Shown piece after piece: positions 55,679-64,000 of a stretch of DNA of 64,000 bases (positions are counted from its first letter, which is position 1; every line of letters begins with the position of its first letter). Below the pieces are notes generated by a model that searched no databases, was not told the origin of the DNA, and was given only the letters and a program-made list of their open reading frames with translations. Origin of the DNA: Astrocystis sublimbata (Eukaryota; Ascomycota; Sordariomycetes; Xylariales; Xylariaceae); NCBI GenBank assembly GCA_022453515.1, contig JAJNNY010000083.1:1-64000 (forward strand). Reading direction: 5' to 3'. The translations under genes were made by a program, and so were the position numbers.

Positions 55679-57287
55679 ATGAAGATCTGCGTATTGCTTC
55701 GTTCGGAGAATGATACGACGGGGACATATGAGGTAATGACATATATTCTCTTAATTCAAGACTTAGGTTTTGCTAATGAAGCCCAGACCAATGCGGCCCC
55801 TGATCTTCCATCGTATATCGATGCAAACACGCATGACACTGATACAAGATATATCAGCAAAGACAAGGGTATTGAGGAGATAGACCAGCTGGTCGGTCAA
55901 GGCTTTGATCTTTGCATCAATTATCTGGTGAGTTTAAGCGATATACCGCATCATTGTCTCTGCTAAACACTCGTTTCAGTTCCAAAACAATGCGACCATC
56001 ACAGAGTGGATTGAGATAGGAAAACATCTCAGCCTTAGCACACTTCCCTGCATTGGCGCTCTTCCTATCTCTACCCTTGGGCAACTGAGTGATGTCACTG
56101 GCAACATGACCAACCCAGATACGATGAAGGCGACATCCGAGGGCCCTGCTGAGTCGACACCAGATATGGAAGGCCAGTCCTCGACTGCACAGCTGTCTGT
56201 TTACACAAATGAAACACAAATTTGTGAGGGGGACTTTTCTGTCCTTGTTGTCCTGATTGGACGTACTGGAGAGGCATTGGTACCGATTGAGCGCAAACAC
56301 CTAGACATCAACTCGACCGAAATAGAATCGGTCGCGACCGAGGAGCCACAATGGCAACTCGTCCAAGATCCATCCCTAGTCGCATGTCTCAAGTTGACAG
56401 CAACACAGGCTTTTGACAGCTACCGCGGATCGGAGTACCTGGCTTACATGCGGATTGATTTGCAATTGGATGGTACTACTGGTCAAGTCCATGCGATACG
56501 CGCGGATCCAGCTCCAGCTATATTCTACAAGCGTGGCACCAACCCGCTAGACGACTTGATCATTGCCAAGACGTTTCCGGGCGGCCACGCAGCCTTTTTC
56601 GAAGTGATCATCTCGTCCAAGCTCGCCCGGGAGCCTGACTTTGCGAGACGGAACCAGGGCTGTGCCAACCAGCACGACAAAGACGCCGGCAACTACCACA
56701 AGATTCTCGCTATTGGTGCCTTAACAAACCGGGTGAGCCCTCTCATAGGGAAGTACGACTTCGAAGGCACAGTATTGGATTGCTGCTCTGGCAGCGGTGG
56801 ATTTGCTCGCTACGCAGTCGACAACGGCGTTAAAGCCAGGTTCTCCGGCGCTGACTACTCGGTCGAGATGATCAAATTGCCAGACTGCCAGGCGCTCTAC
56901 GAGAAGCCGATCCTGATTGGACCCATTCAGGAGACCTTGATGCAAGCTAGCATGCACGACCATGTTGTCTGTTTCGGTTCTCTGCATCTATTCAGGTCCT
57001 TTGATTTCGTTTCCGCGCTCAGTCAATTCTTCCTTCGCGCTAGGAAGTCCGTCACATTCGACGTGGACAACTTGTCCCAGACTTACATTCAAGGATCGGC
57101 AAAGGCGGCAGGAGAGAAACCTGAAGAGAAACTCGACTACAACCATAACAACGTTGAGGCGGCTCTTCGCTTTGGCACTCCACTAGGTTGGAAGGCAGTT
57201 ATATACAATGAGGAACGATTGGCGTATCATTCGCCTCTGATGAAGGAGGATGTGTATACACGCACATATCGCTTCGAACGTATATAA
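55679..57287 (+). CDS. ATP-grasp-remnant / SAM-dependent methyltransferase fusion
   Basis: 500 aa, three exons: 55679-55732, 55787-55927, 55980-57287. The N-terminal two-thirds resemble the D-Ala-D-Ala-ligase type of ATP-grasp: MKICVLLRSE, IDQLVGQGFDLCINYL, GDFSVLVVLIGRTGEALVPIE, YLAYMRIDLQLDGTTGQVHAIRADPAPAIF. The core is shortened: no ATP-binding lysine/glycine loop is visible between about residues 90 and 140, which is instead a Thr/Ser/Glu-rich linker. The metal-binding ExN-P motif near residue 237 reads RADPAP. So this part is unlikely to be active. The C-terminal 180 residues form a Rossmann methyltransferase: motif I VLDCCSGSGGFARYAV (about 329), acidic FSGADYSVEMIKL, then VVCFGSLHLF. 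It could methylate the ligase product. I know no named homologue. Confidence 0.8.
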
Positions 57288-57519
57288 CGGGCCTTTGATG
57301 AGTTAACACATATATGTGTGATGAGGAACTTGTGACTCGGGACACACTACTTTGCCGGCTTAATAAAGATTACCTAGACTCCAACCTCGAGACCTTCGCT
57401 GCCCGTGAAACGGGCATTGGCCTCGGATGTGTAAATGTATAGATCGTGGAAATCATACAGACGGAGAAACATCTCATGGCTGTATAGTCGCTGACCATAC
57501 AATTGCGAGATGCTAATGT
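57288..57519. other. Convergent 3' region
   Basis: 232 bp between the fusion gene (+) and the metalloprotease gene (-). No gene seen. Confidence 0.4.
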
Positions 57520-58701
57520 CTACCCCCGAGTGACCTTGATCTCATAGTCTTCCCCGTCTTTGGTCACAATCGAGACTTCAATACCCCAATCAGCAAACCT
57601 ATGCGAACTTGCCCCATCTAATGATAATGTAGCATCATTAAGTTCATCAGCCGCGCACCCGCCAGAACCAGGGGTCGCATCGATCACTCTTACAGGGCCC
57701 TGCCCTGTCGGCGTTGTGGTAGAGATGGTGTATAGAAGAACCCCAGTGGCGCAAGAAGCCGCATCAAGGCCTCTCGCCGACCGCACTTCAGCAACTAAAA
57801 CTTCAGTGTCGCTGTGCTTCACCACGACGGCCTTGCTCCCGCCATTCACTTCCAGTGGCGACAAAACGTGCATGGTCTCTCCCGCCTCGGCTACGCAGTC
57901 AATTTGGTCATCCGCAAGCCAGCCAAGCCGCCACTTGTCCCATGCGAAATAATCAGGACTCGGCCCGCTGATCAGCCCCATCAGGTCCCAGCCCCCGATG
58001 AACAGTCCCGTCGCGCCGCCGTCGAGTGGATAGTAATCGGGCAGACACATGGTGTGTCCCGTCTCGTGGTTGAGCACCAACGACCCCCAGGTTTCGTATG
58101 CATCCTGCCCAAAAGTGACCGCCTTCTTGGCCACATAGGTGCCGTCACGTGTTGTCACGTTGCCCATAAAGGTCGGGCTGAAACTAATTGCCGGCGCGTT
58201 GGCGGTCGGGACGATGTAGAGGACGTCGGTTGGGGGGATAGAGGCGTTGTATGCAGCCAGTGCGTCCTGGATGTAGCGCTCATGCGCTTCGGCCGTAAGA
58301 CCACGCTGCCAGTCGTAACTGACCGAAGTGGCGGGCATGCGGTAGAAGCGCGAGGTATCGGCCTCCACCGACAGATTGAGAGCGCCGTAGGACGCGGTGT
58401 CATACCAGTCTGCCGCGGCGGGGAGGAAGAAGTCACGCAAACCCTCTGGGGAGCTCTCTGTGGCAGTCTGGTCCGGAAAGTCCACGAATACCATGAACGC
58501 GCTGAGAGTGCCGACGCTCGGTGCGCAATTCAATTCGTAGCCAAACCCAGCGCTCAGGTAAACGCTTTGGACTGCCGCAAGTTTGCAGGCCGAGACATCG
58601 GTTGAGACATCGGCCCGAGCTTGAGGCAGAGTAGCGGCGAACATGCCACTAATACTCCACGCCCAAATAAATAGAGAGAGTTGATGCATCTTGCTCGGCA
58701 T
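57520..58701 (-). CDS. Secreted M6-like metalloprotease
   Basis: Intronless, 393 aa from the ATG at 58701; the open frame extends to a GTG at 58725. A signal peptide is clear (MHQLSLFIWAWSISGMFAATL, cleavage about residue 30). The zinc motif is HETGHTMCLPDYY: HExxH plus the third ligand in the downstream DY region, as in immune-inhibitor-A-like (M6) peptidases. Flanking words GGWDLMGLISGPSPDYFAWDKWRLGW also fit M6-like fungal proteins. Several Cys near the C-terminus. Role is probably extracellular proteolysis. It sits between the methyltransferase fusion and the P450, so membership of the array is uncertain. Confidence 0.8.
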   Translation of the reverse strand: MPSKMHQLSLFIWAWSISGMFAATLPQARADVSTDVSACKLAAVQSVYLSAGFGYELNCAPSVGTLSAFMVFVDFPDQTATESSPEGLRDFFLPAAADWYDTASYGALNLSVEADTSRFYRMPATSVSYDWQRGLTAEAHERYIQDALAAYNASIPPTDVLYIVPTANAPAISFSPTFMGNVTTRDGTYVAKKAVTFGQDAYETWGSLVLNHETGHTMCLPDYYPLDGGATGLFIGGWDLMGLISGPSPDYFAWDKWRLGWLADDQIDCVAEAGETMHVLSPLEVNGGSKAVVVKHSDTEVLVAEVRSARGLDAASCATGVLLYTISTTTPTGQGPVRVIDATPGSGGCAADELNDATLSLDGASSHRFADWGIEVSIVTKDGEDYEIKVTRG

Positions 58702-58930
58702 GCTATTTTCTGATCTCACTCTCACATAGACGCATCCTATGTAAGCGAGCTTGAAATTGTCTAACCAGGTTGCTATCTACAACCGTCCACGTTCGGGGGT
58801 GTTTGGCCGTGACGGGAGTGGATCGTCCGATCTAGGCAGTCTGGGGGTCCGCTCCAATAAGATCGAAACAGACAATTTCCGAACATCAACAATATGATAT
58901 ACTAGTATCAAGCATACATACATAGGTACT

Positions 58931-60682
58931 TTATAGTCCCGGCGTCTTGTATGTAGTGCGCTCATTTTCGCTGACAGGGTGAAACTTGACTAGTATCTCC
59001 GGTCGCTTCCAGAAAAAATGGACAGGGCATTCATCGTTCCAACTCTTTAGTGCGGTCGATTGAAGCTCGAGGTCGTATGCGTAGATAATCGTCGCAAGAG
59101 TGATCCGCATTTCCAGATAGGCGAGATTTATGCCCAAGCACCCACGTGGTCCGGTAGAAAAAGGCTGGCTCGCCTTTTTATTATCGTGGTAGCCCTCCCC
59201 GATCCAGCGCTCCGGTAAGAATTTCTCTGGCTCGTGCCAATAGCGGGGATCCCGCGACATCTCGTAGTTGCTGTTTCCCACCACGACCCCACTGGGGACA
59301 TAGTGGCCGTCGATCACGGCCCCTGGCGAATGGCGGGGCAGACTGGTCGTGACAGGGGGGAACATTCGGAGACCTTCCTCGATCACCCCACTCAGATACT
59401 CAAGGCCGGATGTTGAATCTCCCGTAATCTGGTCTATAGACGTGAATGCGCTGCGAACCTCGTTCTGAAGCTTGGACAGCACCTCCGGATTCTTTAGCAT
59501 CTGGAGTGTAACGGCCGTTAGAGTCGTGGCGGTGGTCTCGGACCCTGCCACTATGATGGTCTGAGCCTGTTCTTTGAGCTCAGCTTCTGTGATGGTGTTG
59601 GCCTTGATCATCTGCCCGAAGAAATCCGCCATCCCACGACCCGCGTCCCCGCCGCGCTCGATTCTTCGTTGCGCCTTCTGCCGTGTTAACTCAAGATGTG
59701 TTTTGAACTTCTTCTTGGCGTCCGCTGGTAGAACGAACAGAAGGACGAGATGGATGAGGGGCAAACGCTTCCGAAGGGTAGACAATGCAGACCAGTGTAT
59801 CCCATCGAATATGATCGAAATCCAATATGGCGTGCTACCTGCAGCAACGGCGTCAAACGACTCCCCGAACGAGAGTTCTCCTAGCAAAGAAAAGTTAGTC
59901 GCTGCAGCATGCGATCCCATCGCATCTTGACGGCTACAAAGCTTGAACGCACCAATAATGTCGAACGTGAGCCAGTTATAAGCCTCCGAGACGTTGATTC
60001 CTTTTCGCCCCGACTCTCCCAGTTTCTCTAGCTGTCGGATAAACATGTCCACATACTCGTGAATAAGAACTTCCTGGTCTCGAAGCGCCTTGAGGCTGAA
60101 AGCGTGAGACAAGGACTTGCGTTGTCTGGCGTGAACCTCGGGGTCCCTCGCGGTAGAGATACGTGGTATTTTGCTGAGATCGTACCATTCCGTCTTGAGA
60201 AACCGCTTGTTGCCCTTGGACGTGTGGCCGTAAATTTGCTGGAACGATTGAGGGGTACAAAACGACAGCTCATTGGGACCGATGCGCACAACGTCACCTG
60301 GCGGAACATGTGAGACTGTTCGAATACAACCGCGTGATGGGAGAACCTCTACTCACCATACTTCCGATGTGTCTCTAGCATCACGAAAGGTGCTTGCCCG
60401 CCCGTATACATTTTTGCAAACCAAAGCTGATCCTTTTTAGTAAATTCTGTTCACCAATCTCCAAAGGCCTAGGATCACATACATCGGATACCGCAGCCCA
60501 TCGTGGACCTGGAAACTTAGCAAGCGGGTGATAATACAGGCGATAGATGCATCGGCCAATCCAGTAAAGACATGACTAGCGATGCAAGTCAGTAAGAGAT
60601 GACAGAGTCCACGTTTTGATGCACCAACTGTAATCAGCCCAACCTTGACAAGGTCAGCCAAAGGGATGGTCGAGAGCGCCAT
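58931..60682 (-). CDS. Cytochrome P450 monooxygenase
   Basis: 527 aa, four minus-strand exons: 60682-60629, 60575-60483, 60426-60357, 60297-58931. The N-terminal exons restore the canonical order: membrane anchor MALSTIPLADLVKVGLIT, then YRLYYHPLAKFPGPRWAAVSD (proline-rich hinge, split over exon 2) and GGQAPFVMLETHRKYGD. Introns of 53, 56 and 59 bp; intron 2 has a perfect TACTAA branch site. The catalytic exon shows the I-helix AGSETTATT, the ExxR in EEGLR, and the heme loop PFSTGPRGCLG with Cys ligand. It resembles secondary-metabolite P450s of the CYP52/CYP65-like class, but I cannot name the family. It is the last enzyme of the array. Confidence 0.94.
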
Positions 60683-61844
60683 AGCGAATGAAGGTGATGA
60701 AAATCCTAGGATGATATTTGCAGGCGATCAATGATGTGTCTCAGTACTGGACAAATCATTAACAGATTATTCAATGAGTAGCGACAAGGTAGTCGTAATT
60801 ATCCGTCACGACTACAGGCCCCCAAGGTGACAATAGTGATCAGCTCGGCGCTAGAGACTTGTCCTGGCAGGGGAGTTTTGTATGGACGTACCCTACCTCC
60901 CCTACCTATGTTTCTGCTATGTCTATTTCTAAGACAGGGTATTGAGGTGGGAAAGGATGCTTTGATACAAGCAGGACGCATTTAAAAAATTCGTCAATGA
61001 ATAAATAGCCTCTTGAGTGACGGTGATCGCTGACAGTCCTCTAACTTAATACCATCCTAGAGGACTACACGGCGCGCGGATCTTCCTAGTAAGGCTATGC
61101 TAGTCTCTTAGCGTCCAATTGATGCTTGGCGCAAGTCTTTAATGGTCTTGGCATCCCGTTATCTCGAGTTTAGACCATGAGATGTTGCCTCATGACGTCT
61201 TGTAGTCAACTTTCTAGGATACGTGGTTGTGATATACCACGGCATCTAACATTAGGTGGTTATAACAAGTCGCATCGCTATGGCAAACAACCCAACAAAA
61301 AGACATACATATTGGTCACCCAGGCAGCGGATGACCTGAGGGAAACAGAATCTCGGACATTCCTAATTTGGAAAGTAAGACGCTATTAGTACATCGTGAT
61401 TCGCCATGTCCGCATTCAAGAAATTAAAGTTGACAGCAACCAACGGAGGGTGATTAGATAACTCACATAGCGTGTCTAATGCGCTGTCTTTTGAGTTTGT
61501 AACAAATACCGATAATTCAAGTTAAGTATTATCTTTCTGGCAATCCGACCTCAAGGTCTCAATGCGCCCTTGGTCACGGATAGCGATTGGGAATCTGATG
61601 ACAAAGTAACATGTACCATGGGTAATTCAAATTCTCACCGAGGGAGACGAAAAGAAGACACCCTGGTGCCCGATGACCCAAACGATGGAAGCTTAGGAGT
61701 GCGGACAACTTCGTTTATTTGAGTGATCTTGGTGATGATAATATGTAGCTTTTTATTCAGACTTCGGGTGGCATAAAACCTTTTATGCTATTGTTCTCCT
61801 CGCTTACATAATTGCCCCTTCTTTCAGCTCGGTATATACAAGGT
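60683..61844. other. Gene-free 1.2-kb region
   Basis: Promoter side of the P450 gene followed by sequence with only short ORFs (for example 70 codons at 61177-61389) and no motif. Confidence 0.4.
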
Positions 61845-62081
61845 CTATGAGCCGGTATCCCTCATGAGCATGAGTTTGCTCAATTGACCGTTATCGTCCG
61901 CCAAAATATTACGCATAGAGATGTCCCCAAACGCCATTGTCACTCCACCTCCCTCCAATGCGCCGAAGGCAAGGTGTCCTACCATTGCTTGATCATAGTC
62001 GTGTTCAGTGTACCACTCCGGGCGCATACGCATGACGCCCCGGTGTACTTTACTCTGCGCAAGCTTTTCGGGTTCTGTCAC
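61845..62081 (-). pseudogene. Fragment of an aminoglycoside-phosphotransferase/kinase-like domain
   Basis: A minus-strand frame without ATG start contains ALEGGGVTMAFGDISMRNILADDNGQLSK, similar to the catalytic loop (HGDI..RNILVDD.G.LS) of APH-type kinases common in fungi. The His before the GDI is replaced by Phe, and the sequence stops shortly after. No other exon was found, so it is likely a decayed gene end. Confidence 0.45.
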
Positions 62082-62662
62082 GAGAATGGGGCAGATACAA
62101 CGTCACTTAGATATTAATACGATCAGGTAACTAGTAGACCATTGGCTCGCGCTTATGAATAGCTTCTTGTTATTTATTTTGTACATTTAGAAACTTACCT
62201 TAGAAATCATCTGAGTCCAGGTCTACGAGCTCCCTTCTAATTAGAGTCTGCACTGGCTATTCTTCCCATGACTGATCGGGTATTTCCTTACGTAACAGGT
62301 TCCTCGTCATACATAGACGAATTTGCCTCATCCCCGCGGGTTGCATTCAGGGATAACTATATTGGATCGTTTCTATATTGTATCACTCCAAATTGCTTAG
62401 TGGAATAAGCCCAGGAAGATTGTGACTACTAATTACGTGAGGAGAGCTATACGCAAATATTTAACGATTGCTTTTTTTTCCTTTTTTCAAAATGTTATGA
62501 AAATACATAGCGATTATTCAAAGCTTTTCAAAAAAAGATAACTAATGAATTAAGAAAAGTTTTAATGTATATGATAAGCGAGTAACCCACACAACCGAAT
62601 GACCTATCTATGCGTTTTCTTATAACAACTTACTTTAAATAACAATATCTTTATTATTAAAA
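62082..62662. other. AT-rich flank of a transposon
   Basis: AT content rises sharply from about 62450. No gene seen. The left inverted repeat of the following transposon should be here but I could not define it, because its partner lies outside the window. Confidence 0.4.
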
Positions 62663-64000
62663 ATAGGAAAAATAAGCAACGAAACTCAATTAATCTTAGC
62701 CCTCCAGGCTATAGATCAGGATTCTACTTTAAGTATCCGAGCTATAGCAAAAATCTATTCAGTAGATCGAAAAACGCTAGGTCGTCGGAAGCAAGGCCAA
62801 CCTTCACGACGCGATATCACGCCTAATTCGCGTAAACTTATAAATCTAAAGGAATCCACAATAGTCCAGAATATATTAGACCTAGATACACGTTCATTTC
62901 CTCCCAGATTAGGTAGTATGGAAGATATAGCTAATCGACTACTCCGCGACCGCGACGCGCCGCCCGTCGGCAAACGATGGGCTTCCAACTTCGTAAAGCG
63001 ACAACCAAAGCTCCAGACGCGTTTTAATCGTAAATACGATTACCAGAGAGCCTAATACGAAGATCCAGACGCGTTAAACGCGTAGTTTCAACTTATACGT
63101 AATATAATCGCTAAATACAGTATCGATAAGGCGGATATCTACAACTTTAACGAAACCGGCTTTATAATAGGCGTTATTTCAATAGCGATAGTAGTCACAA
63201 GCGCCGAAAGGCGTGGAAGGCCTAAAATGGCTTAGCAAGGGAATCGGGAATGGGTTACAGTAATCTAGGGCGTTAATTCTCGAGGGTGGGCGGTCCCGCC
63301 GTTTATTGTTATTACTAGCAAATATCACCTATCTTTTTTATACAAAAACAGCCAATTACTAAAAGATTAGCGTATTACTATTAGTAATAAGGGTTAGATA
63401 ATAAATAAGCGAGGCTACGAATAGATTTAGTACTTTAATAAATATACTAAAAGCCGTTCGGTTAGGGTCTATCGTTTTTTTATCTTTAATAGTTACGAAA
63501 GCTATTATTCGACCGAATTTGAGTTTTATTACAAAGATAATAAGATTATTACCTTATATATGCCTCCCTATTTATCTCACTTCCTTTAGCCTCTCGATAT
63601 CGGTTGTTTTAGCCCATTAAAGCAAACGTACGGCCGGTAAATCGAAGATATAATACGTAAGCATATTACCTATATTACTAAAGTCGACTTCTTTCCTACC
63701 TTCTATGCTACTTTTTCGAAAGCTTTTATACTTAAAAATATCTAAAACGGTTTCCGAAGTACTAGTCTTGTGCCTTTTAGTCCGGATTCTATACTTTCGA
63801 AGTTGGATATAAAACTACGGACCCCAACACCCCCCGAATCAGTCCCTGAATTACCTATACCGTGGGTTTCCAAAACACCTAATAACCCAATTAAAGCTAC
63901 ATCACAGACCTAATACATTAAAAATCGAATCGCTCGTCATCAAAATAGTTCGCCTACATTGATTTATCAATCAATCGACCAGCTTACGAAGGGGGCGAAG
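62663..64000 (+). pseudogene. Second pogo/Fot1-type transposase, RIP-mutated, truncated by the window end
   Basis: A conceptual plus-strand frame starts near 62663, where ATA stands for the lost start codon. It shows the HTH part (LALQAIQDSTLSIRAIAKIY, GQPSRRDITPNSRKL), NRLLRDRDAPPVGKRWASNF, then the DDE core: IYNFNETGF, ERRGRP, GNREWVTVI, GWAVPPFIVI, PPYLSHFL*PLDIGCF and a C-terminal KLRTPTPPESVPELP. In-frame TAG stops fall at expected Gln and Trp positions, and TpA is in excess: classical RIP. It belongs to another branch of the pogo/Fot1 family than the copy at 32.6-35.1 kb. The end lies beyond 64000. Confidence 0.85.

Noticed and set aside
57814..58605. 263-codon plus-strand ORF antisense to the metalloprotease
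   Set aside because: The minus strand has a signal peptide and an HETGH zinc site; the plus frame has no family features.
37177..60682. NRPS, PKS or terpene synthase core gene
   Set aside because: I looked for adenylation, ketosynthase and DDxxD-type motifs in all supported genes and found none.
1..64000. CRISPR arrays, bacterial operons, prophage or plasmid origins
   Set aside because: Spliceosomal introns and eukaryotic gene content show nuclear fungal DNA. No regularly spaced direct repeats of CRISPR type were seen.

Overview
The window is nuclear DNA of a filamentous ascomycete (Pezizomycotina). Genes have short introns (about 50-130 bp, GT-AG, with CTAAC/CTGAC-like branch sites). They encode fungal TFIID, Mediator, retromer and mitochondrial ribosome subunits. 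Transposons carry the footprint of repeat-induced point mutation (RIP): CAG and TGG codons turned into TAG inside AT-rich sequence. I could not assign a species. Exon joins were worked out by hand from splice signals and reading-frame arithmetic; no database search was run.

Layout. (1) 0.5-22.4 kb is mostly an ordinary gene-dense block: a HAD-IIB hydrolase of bacterial type, a membrane protein broken by a 22-bp duplication, taf5, med11, vps5, mitochondrial bL31m, a flavin-reductase-like protein, the sterol O-acyltransferase ARE2, tRNA-His, a small acidic-tail membrane protein, a small C2H2-like zinc protein and a seven-TM rhodopsin-like protein. (2) 22.4-37 kb is gene-poor accessory DNA. It holds an uncharacterised gene, a CmcJ/NvfI-family oxidoreductase, a 22-bp minisatellite, an amidase, and a RIP-decayed pogo/Fot1-type DNA transposon with 46-bp terminal inverted repeats, TA target-site duplication and a nested insertion. 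(3) 37-60.7 kb is a compact array of enzyme, transporter and regulator genes: bZIP factor, ABC-B exporter, ADGF-type adenosine deaminase, Gfo/Idh/MocA dehydrogenase, ATP-grasp ligase, SDR, class III aminotransferase, an ATP-grasp-remnant/methyltransferase fusion, a secreted M6-like metalloprotease and a cytochrome P450. (4) 60.7-64 kb is decaying sequence that ends in a second RIP-mutated pogo/Fot1 transposase running off the window.

The array in (3) is the most interesting part. It has the tailoring, resistance/export and regulatory genes of a secondary-metabolite cluster but no PKS, NRPS or terpene core. The likely backbone chemistry is oxidation of a hydroxyl to a ketone (Gfo/Idh/MocA, SDR), transamination to an amine (class III aminotransferase), amide formation by an ATP-grasp ligase, then N/O-methylation and P450 oxidation. 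The adenosine deaminase-like enzyme and the ABC exporter share a divergent promoter, which makes a nucleoside or amino-sugar conjugate one possible product. That is inference only.
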